Part shown: positions 1-10,092 of the stretch, one piece after another
Layout of the letters: the number at the start of each line of letters is the position of its first letter
Numbering within the stretch: the stretch's first letter is position 1
Assembly (NCBI GenBank): GCA_013396915.1
Contig: VWZL01001321.1
Coordinates: 1 to 64,000, forward strand
Reading direction: 5' to 3'
DNA length: 64,000 nucleotides
Source: Stercorarius parasiticus
Taxonomy: Eukaryota > Chordata > Aves > Charadriiformes > Stercorariidae
Notes under the pieces: generated by a model
The model's input: only the letters and a program-made list of their open reading frames with translations
Database searches by the model: none
What the model was told of the DNA's origin: nothing
Translations under genes and position numbers: made by a program

Positions 1-3000
1 TTAAAATAAATTATTTTTTAAAATCATATTTCTGTCCCAGAAGCAAAGCTGCAGACAAATTCATTCCTCTTTTCCTGTGCTTTCATTCTACCTACTAGGA
101 CATGCTGTCTGCTTCACTAGCTTGATTTTGGTTTCCTCATTTGGAGGCCCCAACACATTTACTCTTGCCACCCAGGGCAAGATCTAGAAGTCCCCAGGCC
201 TGTCCCAGTTCATACAGAGCAATGTGGCTGTGACACTGGCTGCATCTCTCAGCTCTAGAATACCCACTCTTCCAATGCAACTGCATCTTTTCCATCCTTT
301 CCCTCCTTCAGCACCAGGTTCTTCAAAGCGAAAGCACAGAAGTCAACAGGGCTTTCAGAGGGAAGGAGGGCTAGAAGTAAATATTGCCATCTTGGTTTCC
401 TGAGAAAGCAAAGCACCTGCAGCTCAGATGGGCCCCTTCTCAACAGGTTACTTTTCCTCAATACAAAAAGGAAATTCTTCCTCTCAAATGAAGCAACTTT
501 TATTCCCTCCAAGTACCACCTACGTAACCATACACATCAGAAGCACAAGGCTGGCATCTCCTCTGCTAGCAAGAAGACAGGCATGTTCATACATCCTCCC
601 CTGGTCTCCCAGAATCATACCTCCCCTCACTCTGCTTTTCTCAGTCACAGCTGTGCTCAAGTGCTGCCACCAAGGTCTGTCTATATGCTAAAGGAGACTG
701 CAAGTAACATCTTTTCATTCTTCACCACCCCAGAAAAGCTAAGGGAATTTACTGCTCAAGTCCTTAAGCCTAGACATATGATGTTAATGAAAAAGCTAAG
801 ATTCAAATTAAAATATACAGGGAACAGGAACAAACATTTTATGTACATTTGGGGCGCTCTATAGATTATTCCAACTGATTCTTCCTTCAGCTCAGAGTCC
901 AAGTCCTGTTGTAGAAGCTTCAGCAGACTGTTAAAACTGAGCAGTCACCTCTGGTGCAAGTTAACTCCTGGAACAGAGCAGAATTAATTTTCCCCTTTAT
1001 CTTCAAAAAGAGTTGATAGAAGCAAAAAATCAGAATTGGATGAAGACAGAATGAGAAAGACCTTTCAGGATTTTGCGTCAGAGCTAAGCAAAAAGACCTG
1101 TTGCTATAGAAACTATTTGCATGGCTTTAATGTGACACAGGAAAGCAAAAGCACCTCTGGCAACCAAGGAAGCTAGAGCCCACCCGGCAGCTGGCTCGGT
1201 AGGTGAAGGGAATGAAGGATGGCAGCACTCTGCAGATCAGCGCTGCATCAGCTTCACAGCACTTCAGGTGTCCCATTTTTACAATGCCTGTGAGACAGAA
1301 GACTGAAGCGATGTAGGTTGTTCTCCCTGTGAGATAAAGTACTTCCCCGTGGTGTTAAGTTGCCTCACTGCTCCGCTTTAGAGAGTCAGACAGGATTGTT
1401 CATCATCACCAGGATGAAGGCAGCCTCAGAGATTCCCAGATACTGTTCCCTGAGCTCATCCGTCATGGCAGAGACATGAGGCACATGGTTCTCGTGATAC
1501 CCATTGCACAGCTCCAGACTGTCCTCACTGACAGCCCCTGTGTGCTCCATGGTGACCCATGGGTCCCACAAGTTGCAGCCAGGAGCCGATGCCATTGTAA
1601 GAATGGATTCAGGCTAAGGGAGGCAGATGTCCTGTGATGGTGGTGGGACAAGTCACACTGTATCAATGTCCATTAGCCTGAACAAACTAAAATACAGGCT
1701 GAGGTCAGGTACCTTCTGCTCACCTGGGAACACAGACTGAGTTAGACCAAGACCAATGGCAGGGGACCTTTGCATGAACTAGGAACAGGTCATGGTTTGG
1801 AGGATACTCCCGAATAGCAGTCCATGACCCAGGGACCAAAGGCTAACCATTCATTAAGACCTTTGACTGCCTTTCTCAGGAAGAAGTTCCTCCTTATCTG
1901 AGGACAGATGTAATTGACAGAGCAGAATCCATGAGCTAACAGCTGAACGTGTGGTAGGGAAACCAACTGACTACAGGGTCAGAATTAAATCTGAAAGGAA
2001 ATTGCTTTAAAAACCTTTCAGTTGCTGCTGGGTAAGCATTAAGATGGAGAGTCAAAACTGAAATTTTGTATTTATTCATGTAATGACACTACAGGTTATC
2101 TATACTTTGAGAAAATATTCCAGACAAGAAACAAGAAAATTATTGCAGCCTTTCAGTATTAAAAAGGTACCAGGAATTTATTATGCATTCAGAGAAGACA
2201 ATCAGGCCACAAAAAACACTCATTCATATAAAAAGAGTTTATACTGCTGCAGAAACTTATTGACTTCAGATTGCTAAGAAAGCAAGGGGGGTGTCTGTGT
2301 ATGCCACTTGCTTCAAGAAGTCTTGAAGAGTTACAGAAAGAGACACAGCCTAAGATGCCACATTACTATCTAAAAAGGCAGAGTCCAAAAGCTGCAGAGA
2401 AAATCAAATGAGCGCTCCGTGGCTTCCTTGCCTAACATACCTTCCTAACAGGAACCAAGAGAAACCTCAGACACAAAGGAATTTACAAGTTTATGACTAA
2501 TATTTCAGATTTCAACACCAAAGGACTAGAAACACACATTCAACTTCAGAGAGGAACATTTGCTTCAGAAGCAAAGCTTAATTCCTCAGTTACCAGAAGA
2601 GAGGTGAACCAGACGTGTAATTTAAAGCCCATTTCATAGAAGCAAAGACGGAGGAAAAGCATTATTGCTATTCAACTAGTTCTGGCCATCATTTGTACAG
2701 ATGTGTTTGTTTTCCTATGCGACACTTTCCATATTGCAGAGAGAGACTCAAGTCTATTCATAAGAGATCAGTTATTGCAGACTCTCAGATGAAGCTAAGA
2801 TTAGGTTCCAGAAGTTGTCCTCTGCCAAAAGGTTTATTAATATGAGGGAAAGCAGGGTTATGGAGATGCTCATTAAAATGTATCAGGATTTCAATAACCA
2901 TTTCAATGTCTCATGTCATAGAGGGTGCTGAAAGTCCCCCCCCATCCACACTTTTTTCTGAAATTGAAACAAAGGAAAACTAGAGAAGATGAAATGCCAC

Positions 3001-6000
3001 TTTGGAAAAGCAATATGAAGAGATCAGAAGCCTTTAATAGTTAAGATCCAAGAGGTTAAAGACATTTAATAAATTCCTAACAAACCCCCAAACAAGCTTA
3101 GCAAATCTGGTAGTACTTGAGCATTAACGGTCAGGGGAGATCATCCTGGGAAGTCCTCCAGTCCTCCTTTCACTGCATTGAGTACCCGTTTCAGCATGGA
3201 AGGCTTCACTGATGGGGTTGGGGGGAAGGTTGAGGAAAGAAATCCCCAAGAACCTTACTCTGAACAGCCCTGTCTCTCCCACCCTCTGGTTCACAAGAAA
3301 CAAACCATGGCCACACCACAATAATGCTTATTTTTAAGTTATTAACACCTATGAGTTATTGTTATTGCATCTATGAGAAGCAAGAGAACTAGCAGTACCT
3401 TGTTTCCAGGAAAGGATGAAGTAACTCACCAGCCCTTAGCAAAGGGCAGCGCTGCTGATCAAACAGCCTTGTTTGTTTAAGGCACTGCCTGTCTATTTTT
3501 ACATAGCGATGCTTAGCACCTCTCATCCACAGCAAACTGAGTAGGCTTGGAAAAATTTATGAGCTTACACCATTGTTGTCATCTGTCAAAACACCAAATC
3601 CACACAGACAAGATGATGAAGAAAAAGAGTATTAAGGTTGCGTTTTTTCACCCTTCACCATAGGAAAAGCACATAAACTAATGAGAGTGGAAAAGCAACA
3701 TACACACAGTTCAGCAGGTGTTAATCCACTGTATGAGACATAACTAATTGTTATTTGCTTTAAAATAAAAGCTGCACAGTAGAGTCACTTAGCTTCCAGG
3801 CAAATAAAGCATACATGCAGCCTTTCAAACCACAGAGGTTCAGAAAGCAAAGTTATCCTCTCCCAGGATTTCTGATTTTCATTTCCCTATTAAACATGCT
3901 AAAAGGACAGCTGAACCTGCCAACATGCTTGAAAGCTAACATACCTACCAGAAAAGTCTTCCAGCTTTTATTCATGTAACAACTTATCACAACTCAGCAA
4001 CAGCATTGTTTAATGAACATGTCGTTTTGCTTAAGAGTGCTTACAGATGATGAAGGTAAGTTAACTTCCTACAGCAGATGGAGGCAGCTTGCTCAACCCT
4101 GTGCCTAATGTTTCCTACAGGATTACACAATCAGAACCAACTCCTTTACGATTTGTCTTTTGAAATTAGCATCATTGACACTCGCCATTTCTGTAACTTA
4201 CCAGTTAGCTTTGCTTAGCAAGATCAATTCTTAAGCCCTCAGCTTGAGTTACAAGTTAGTACTGTCTGCAATCTTGTATTTTCCACGTATTCACTCATTT
4301 ACTGCATTTGCACACATTTGTGCTTCGCAGTATTTATATAGTCTCACAGCCAGCACCTCCGAGTGCGACATTACACCTTTACTAGAGGAGGGGCAGATCT
4401 CTCAAGATTTAGTCTTTTTGTGTGGCAGCCAGTTGCCCGAACCAACTGTAAGAAAACTAAAGGCCAACTGCTATCAACAGTCCAGTTCACCTTTATTAAC
4501 CAAGAGAACAGGTTATTATTTTGTAATATAATTTACTCTCAGAAGTATGAAGCTGATAGATCTGACCGTGGAAAAGAAAACATGTTCTTGGATGCTTGTG
4601 CAGAAGCACTGCATGAAATTGAGGAGTAAAACTTTGTGTATCCTGTCTGCTCTGCCATCCTTACCAATACATTAAGAGGTTTCTGCTGTAATGGCTCTTG
4701 GTCTTCACAGATGCCCGAGTTTTTAGTCTGGTCCCCAAATGTATTTTATTTGAAATCACTGGAGGCACTCTTGCTCCTCCAATGAAAGTCTGATGACTAG
4801 TACTACAGAAGTGAGATCACCACATTTGAATATGTTTTGTCAAAGAAAGAGTGAGGTCTTTACTAAAGCCAGCATTAATAGGAGAAAAGACATAATCTAG
4901 AAAGAACAGCAAGAGCCAGATTTAGACATGTAGCAAGTAAACGCTACTAATGGCTCTGACATACAATAGTGACCAGCTGCAGAATACAGATAGCAAAGAC
5001 GAATAAAAAGGTAAAGCAGGAACACCGTTTCTCTACACTGTTGAAAACGAGCTAGGAAATACACACCCCCTGGAAGCTGGAAAGCAGAATCTGCTTCTCT
5101 GTTACTCACATAAATCTAAATAAAGAGAAGGGACAGAATTTAGATGTAATCTTCCTTATAACACTATAAATTTAAGCTATGGGAAGTACAAAAATACAAA
5201 TACAACCAGGTGTCATGGAAGCAAAGGGACAATACCCAGAAAGGAGATCAAATGTCTAGCATATTTAACTATGTGCTAAATGTATTGTTCTCAGATACAT
5301 AGTAACCAAAAAGATCAAGAAAATAGTTTGTTCTTAAGGGTGAATTATCAATCAGGGCTCAAAAAGAAAAACAATACCCAACTGCTGACTGTTGAAACTA
5401 CAGTTTCCAAAAGCATTCCTTAAAACCAAAGGAATCGGGGTTCCTTAAACCAAACTCATGGCACTTAGTTGCCTTCTCCTCCAGTGCCACCACAGAGGAC
5501 AGACTGCTGCAGAGCAGGCGAGGCCATCATCCCTCACCATACCAAAAATCTTCCAGCAACCTGACTGCACTCAAAAACGTGCAGCGACGATTAAGAGCAA
5601 GGCACCACTCTAACCAATAACCTCTGAGAGTGGCGGGCAGCACTCAAGGCAGCTTAGTTTTGTGACCAACCACATAACCCCCATGTTCTCACTTACAGCA
5701 AGTGAGGCTCGAGTCAAGCACTTTAAACACTGAAGATCTCCTGCAGTGTACTTTGCAACTTTACACTCTCCAGCCTTCACTATATTTCATAATTTGGGAA
5801 TATATCCGTTACATAATTTTTTGTGTTCCTGTATGGAAAATTAAAATGCCATCATAAATGAATTGCTTTTTCTCCTGCCTACCCAAGGCAGATAACTCAA
5901 GCAGACAAACTCATAAGGCTGATTTTAAAGCCTGTAGCTGTACTAACATTTACTACCTTGGTTTGCCTTTGTCACTCTTCTGGCTGCACAGCCTGGCAAC

Positions 6001-6316
6001 ATTTCCACACACTGGCAAGGGTTGTGAGCTCAGCTGGGGCCAGCTACAGACAGGTGCCTGTTGCAACACACCTTGCTTCCACCCCCGTGTTTGTACAACC
6101 ACCACTACAGAGCTTTTTACTTGAGAAATCTATTATGAGAAGATGGGACTTGCAGTTATTATAACAGTCTCTTATCTTCTGCCTGTTGGGAGGTAAACTT
6201 GAACACACATCCCACAAATCAGTGCTTTAACCTCTGCATATCCAGACAGTTCTACATAAGGAGCTGAATAAGCTGCAAAATAAACCTGAGAAAACAAGTC
6301 AGGGCTGCTTTTTGTT

Positions 6317-6344
6317 GGGATTTGGGGTTTTGAGGGGTTTGGGG
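6317..6344 (+). other. G-quadruplex motif in GCH1 intron 1
   Basis: Four guanine runs (GGG, GGGG, GGGG, GGGG) separated by loops of 4, 6 and 3 nt, fitting the G3+N1-7 rule, on the template strand for GCH1. Folding is inferred. Confidence 0.6.
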
Positions 6345-8022
6345 TTTTTTTGATTTTACAAGCCAGTTCCTGGACTTGTTCATAGTCTGGCTATTGTATT
6401 AGTAGAACCAAGCGAACAGCCCATCAGGATGCTGCAACAGAGACAAACAGCAGGCGCTGCAGTCCCACAACCAGCCTTGTTCCCAAAGATTTTTTAGTTA
6501 TTGGCTCTAGGTTTCACGATGCATTTAAAACTCTCCTGAGTGGAAGTTACTTCCATATCGACCCTCCCAACCAACTGTTCATCCACTAGTTGTTTTGCTA
6601 CCTGCTGTGGACTTGTCCTTCAGCTACGGCTCTTCCTTCTCTTTGGCTAGTAAGAGTGGGAAGACTGAAAACTGGGTATTGTGTACGATGAGACGAGTAG
6701 CTGGGAAGTAAAAGGATTCCCCACCTGACAGAGGAAGGGATGTTAAGACCACAGCTTCGTTTTATTTGCTAGAAAGTAAAGAAAAAAGCAGTCCCAGACT
6801 ACAGCACCTAGCAGTGACACTTTCTGCTCTTGGATAAAATACAGCTCTCCCCCAGGTATGGATATTCAGGGGAGGGGACTATCCAGAACTACTCTACTTA
6901 ATGAAATGTACGTGAGAGGTTGGGACAGACTATGTGGGTCCCAGAGAATCCATGCTGGAGCAGAAAAAAAGCTATTAAAAAACCCTAAGGGAAAGTGTGG
7001 CTCTGCACACAAAGCTGACAGCAAGATAAGAGAGGATTTAAGATGAGCAGCCACCTCATCCAGGTTCAGCACAGAAATTCATGCTCAGAAACTATCACTA
7101 AAAAAATCCTTCTGCTAGAGACTGGCAGGATGAAAGACCTCCCATGTTTTACTGTAGTAAATACAATCCCCAAATGAGGAGAGTTATCCCCAGTAGACAA
7201 AAGATTATTCTGTGAGACCCTATGAAACCTCATCTCAAAACACACTGTGCAGCAGGACTAAAGGAAGAGGGGAAAGAGGATGGCCACTGCAGCCCAGAGC
7301 CTATTTCCAGATGTGAACCTGAAAACCTGGTTTGGTCAGAAAGGCAAAAAAAAGATCAAGGCAGAAATGCTGCTCCTGGGGGAAACCCAGATATGACATT
7401 GGCACATGAGTATAAGCTGGCCATGAGTAAGTCAACGCTGCAAGTTATGTGCAATCTGATTTCAGAAGAGCCAACAGTTGAGAAGTGAAAAAGAAACTAA
7501 GCACAAAAGCCAGCCTTTAAGTTGAAGCACAGTGCACTTATGAAAAGGACTCTGATGTGTTAGCAGAAGCTCCCCGATGCCGGCCATCAGCACAGTTCAG
7601 ACGTTTCATTCAGCTGCCAACACCCTGATGCAGTTCTGGGGCACTCAGTACACCAGTGCTGCACTCCGGAGAGCATAACCCCATCAGCTCCTTCCTGATT
7701 CCCATTCAAAGGTCCTTGCTGACAGTGTTTGCATCCCTATAGGCCAACAGGAACTTGCCTTTTACTGTAAGAGGTAGCAGAAGGGGGAATTCCCAAGTCC
7801 TTTTTTACTGTTTGTACCCGGTACACTCCTTAGTGGAAAGGCTGAGGAGAGGAAAATTGATGTAAAAACTAAGTTTTCAAGCAGGATTTACCCTGCACTA
7901 GAACCAAGAGACAACTTTGGAGTTGCTGGTGATTAGGACAACAAATCCCACCCAGTTCCTCTCCTCCTGCCCTCAGGGAGGGCCTGCAGCCAGCAAGCAG
8001 GTAAGACACTCACCTGGGGCAA

Positions 8023-8104
8023 GGATGCGAACCCAGAGTACTTCTCTACACCCGCATTTGCAGGGATGGGAACCCGGGGTACCTCTCTACACCCACATTT
8101 GCCA
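8023..8104. repeat. Two-copy 41-bp tandem duplication
   Basis: Copies at 8023-8063 and 8064-8104 share the pattern GGATG-GAACCC-G-GTAC-TCTCTACACCC-CATTTGC with about six differences. It lies about 590 bp from the GCH1 exon 1 donor. Confidence 0.85.
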
Positions 8105-8693
8105 CTGGGACCCTGAGACAGGGCAGGGATCTCCCCGACCTCCTCCTTTCTCTTTACCTCACTTCCTCAAGTTTCATTCACACTTTTGAAAAACCTCACC
8201 TGATAAACGCATTAGCAGAATGGGACCTTTTCACAGGAAATTCAAGTCACCTCTGCTAATAGAAGCAAACTTTCCCACCCCTTCTGAACACAGCCAAGCT
8301 CGGCTGGGGACAGAGGAAGGTATGATCAACAAGTTTCTATGGCAGAGCTTTTAAAGTTTACACCAGAAGAGGGAAAGCAAAAGCACTTGCTCTGTCCACA
8401 GAAGTTTATGACAGAACATGAACTTTTAACAGCATGGCGTTTTAAATAAATAAACTGGGGGAAGGAGGGAAGAGGGAGATCCCAAGGTACGGGTGTTTTT
8501 AGCACGTACTGCTGATGACTTACTGCCAAGGGGCATCAGAGCGAAGGTAGGGTGGTAGGGCGGTAGCAAAGCCCATTTTAAGAAATAAAATCGGAACCAG
8601 GGCTGGTATCAAAGGCTCCAGCTCCGCCACCCCTGGCCCGGCGCCCTCCCCGGGGTGACAGCCGCCCTCCCGCCCGGGGGCAGCGCTCCCTAC

Positions 8694-9006
8694 CCGAGAT
8701 GGTCTCCTGGTAGCCCTTGGTGAAGAACTGCATGGCGGTGGCCGCCCTCCAGGGTGTCTTCAGCAGCCCCTGCCGCTCGGGGTCCTCGCCCAGCGAGCGC
8801 AGGATAGTGGTGTAGGCGGCCGCCAGGCTGGGCAGGCTCAGCTCGTTGTCCTCCTCGCTGCGGGGCCGCTCGCCCCGCCAGCCCTCCCCGCTACTGCCGC
8901 CGCCGGAGGGGACGCGCGGCTTCTCGGCACCCGCCGACGGGGAGGCGGAGGGCGGCGGCGGCCTCTCCTGCCGCGCGTACCCGTTACAGCTCCGAGCCGC
9001 CTCCAT
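8694..9006 (-). CDS. GCH1: GTP cyclohydrolase 1, coding exon 1 (partial gene)
   Basis: This exon encodes residues 1-104 of GTP cyclohydrolase I, the cytosolic homodecameric enzyme that converts GTP to 7,8-dihydroneopterin triphosphate, the first and rate-limiting step of tetrahydrobiopterin synthesis. A Pro/Ser/Gly-rich N-terminal tail of about 45 residues is followed by the highly conserved stretch [20 protein letters not shown] and by [20 protein letters not shown], both near-identical to mammalian GCH1. The ATG is at 9006 with good context (GGGGCCCATGG). The exon ends ...ATCTCGG followed by a GTAGGG donor, leaving phase 1, which matches the known break before the VLNDAIF segment. The catalytic zinc ligands and the GFRP-contacting C-terminus are in later exons, none of which I found to the left, so the gene runs off the window. 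The family is typically about 240-250 residues. Confidence 0.96.
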
Positions 9007-9164
9007 GGGCCCCGGTAGGGCCCGGCCGGCCCGACGCCGAGCGGGCAGCGCGCTGTGGCGGAATCCGTCGCCGCCTGAGCCCGTCGCCGCCTCAGCGCTT
9101 CCTCTCCTACCCCCAGCCCGCCGCCGGCTCAGCGCTACCGCCCGCCGCCGCCTCAGCCGCCCGC

Positions 9165-9170
9165 TTTATA
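9165..9170 (-). promoter_or_regulatory. TATA box (TATAAA)
   Basis: GGTATAAAGCGG on the minus strand is the only TATAAA in the GC-rich promoter and lies about 160 bp before the GCH1 ATG. It predicts initiation at roughly 9135-9140. Confidence 0.7.
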
Positions 9171-9187
9171 CCGCCCGCGCCGCCGCC

Positions 9188-9192
9188 ATTGG
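9188..9192 (-). promoter_or_regulatory. CCAAT box (NF-Y type)
   Basis: GGCCAATGG on the minus strand is a good NF-Y core, 18 bp upstream of the TATA box and just downstream of the CRE-like site. Confidence 0.7.
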
Positions 9193-9205
9193 CCACCGCC
9201 GCCGC

Positions 9206-9212
9206 TACGTCA
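9206..9212 (-). promoter_or_regulatory. CRE-like site (TGACGTA)
   Basis: TGACGTAG on the minus strand matches seven of the eight bases of the CREB/ATF palindrome TGACGTCA except for the final C-to-A part. It lies 14 bp upstream of the CCAAT box, as in the mammalian GCH1 cAMP cassette. Confidence 0.65.
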
Positions 9213-9472
9213 CCCGCGGTGTCGCGAGCCGGCCGGCCTGAGCCCGCCGCGGCGATGGCGGGTCCCCTCCGTCCCCCTCTGCCCCTCGTCCGCCCGGGCC
9301 GCCGGAGCTCGGCCTCTTCCCGGCGGGGTGAGGCCGGAGCATCCCGCTCGGGAGCTCCCCGGTGCTGCTGGAACGGCACCATAACCGCTCTGGGGCGCTT
9401 CGGGTCACCGGCAGCAGAATGGAAAGATCCCACGCGTGGATTTATCCTCCTCCACAACGATCCCAGTTGCTT

Positions 9473-9742
9473 CATAGAGTCACGGATGGTTTGGGTTGGA
9501 AGGGACCTTAAAGATCATCCACTTCCAACCCCCTGCCCTGGGCAGGGACACCTCCCACCAGCCCAGGTTGCTCCAAGCCCCATCCAACCTGGCCTTGAAC
9601 CCCTCCAGGGATGGGGCAGCCACAGCTTCTCTGGGCAACCTGGGCCAGGGGCTCACCACCCTCACAGCCAAGAATTTCTTCCTCGTATTTAATCTAAATC
9701 TCCCCTCTTTCAGTTTAAAACCGCTACTCCTCATCCTGTCAC
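9473..9742 (-). repeat. CR1 LINE, 5'-truncated 3' end (copy A)
   Basis: Read on the plus strand it begins with the inverted CR1 3' terminus (CATAGAGTCACGGATGG, then GGTTGGAAGGGACCTTAAAG). It continues through the usual antisense CR1 3' region, including TTCTCTGGGCAACCTGGGCC and AATTTCTTCCT. The element is therefore on the minus strand with its 3' end at 9473. It is truncated at about 9742, where a second CR1 tail begins. Confidence 0.92.
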
Positions 9743-10092
9743 TTCACAGAGTCACAGAATCCCAGAGCGGCAGGGGCTGGAAGGGACCTCTGGAGATCAT
9801 CTCGTCCAACCCCCTGCCAAAGCAGGGTCACCCAGAGCAGGTGGGACAGGAACGCGTCCAGGTGGGTCTGGAATATCTCCAGAGAAGGAGACTCCACAGC
9901 CTCTCTGGGCAGCCTGTGCCAGGGCTCTGCCACCCTCAAAGGAAAGAAGTTTTTCCTCACGTTCAGATGGAATTTCCCATGTTCCAGTCTGTGCCCGTTG
10001 CCCCTTGTCCTGTCACTGGGCACCCCTGAGAAGGGTCTGGCCCCATCCTCTTGCCACCCGCCCTGTAGATATTGATAAGCATTGATGAGATC
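9743..10092 (-). repeat. CR1 LINE, 5'-truncated 3' end (copy B)
   Basis: A second CR1 3' terminus (CACAGAGTCACAGAATC, then GGCTGGAAGGGACCTCTGG) follows copy A directly in the same orientation. It continues through GGCAGCCTGTGCCAGGGC and AAGTTTTTCCTCACGTTCAG to TGATAAGCATTGATGAGATC. It differs from copy A in its internal sequence, suggesting another CR1 subfamily. Truncation is at about 10092. Confidence 0.92.

Larger units (their letters stand above)
1..8693 (-). other. GCH1: GCH1 intron 1 (5' part, truncated by window edge)
   Basis: No exon matching the second GCH1 exon (the VLNDAIF...DMFSMCEHHLVPF region) is readable on the minus strand here, so the whole stretch is treated as intron 1, which is very long in vertebrates. 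It is AT-rich, with many short chance reading frames and no credible exon. Visible structure is a G-quadruplex motif at 6317-6344 and a 41-bp tandem duplication at 8023-8104. I see no other gene or element I can support. Confidence 0.8.
9007..9240 (-). promoter_or_regulatory. GCH1: GCH1 core promoter and 5' UTR
   Basis: On the minus strand, reading toward the ATG at 9006, there is a CRE-like TGACGTA (9212-9206), a CCAAT box (9192-9188) and a TATAAA box (9170-9165), in that order and spacing, inside a CpG-dense region. A start site about 25-30 bp below the TATA box would give a 5' UTR of about 130 nt. No upstream ATG occurs in that interval. Mammalian GCH1 is known to use an adjacent CRE and CCAAT cassette for cAMP-responsive transcription. 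The arrangement here is the same, though the binding itself is inferred. Confidence 0.8.
8590..9420. other. CpG island over GCH1 exon 1 and promoter
   Basis: This interval is strikingly GC- and CpG-rich compared with the AT-rich intron on its left and the CR1 copies on its right. It covers the first exon and promoter of GCH1. Long reading frames on both strands here arise from the GC-rich composition. Confidence 0.85.

Noticed and set aside
1840..1900. Possible CR1-like stretch AGGAAGAAGTTCCTCCTTAT
   Set aside because: The match is short and no flanking CR1 sequence continues it on either side.
9107..9475. 122-codon minus-strand frame upstream of GCH1
   Set aside because: It crosses the TATA, CCAAT and CRE sites and is Ala/Gly/Arg-rich, so it is a GC-island artefact rather than an upstream exon.
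8846..9692. Plus-strand frames of 131 and 167 codons over GCH1 exon 1, promoter and CR1 copy A
   Set aside because: They are composition-driven, antisense to GCH1 and, in the second case, run into CR1 sequence.
9480..10023. Minus-strand frames containing PWHRLPREAV-type peptides
   Set aside because: These are translations of the CR1 3' region, which is known to be untranslated and repeated in copies A to C.
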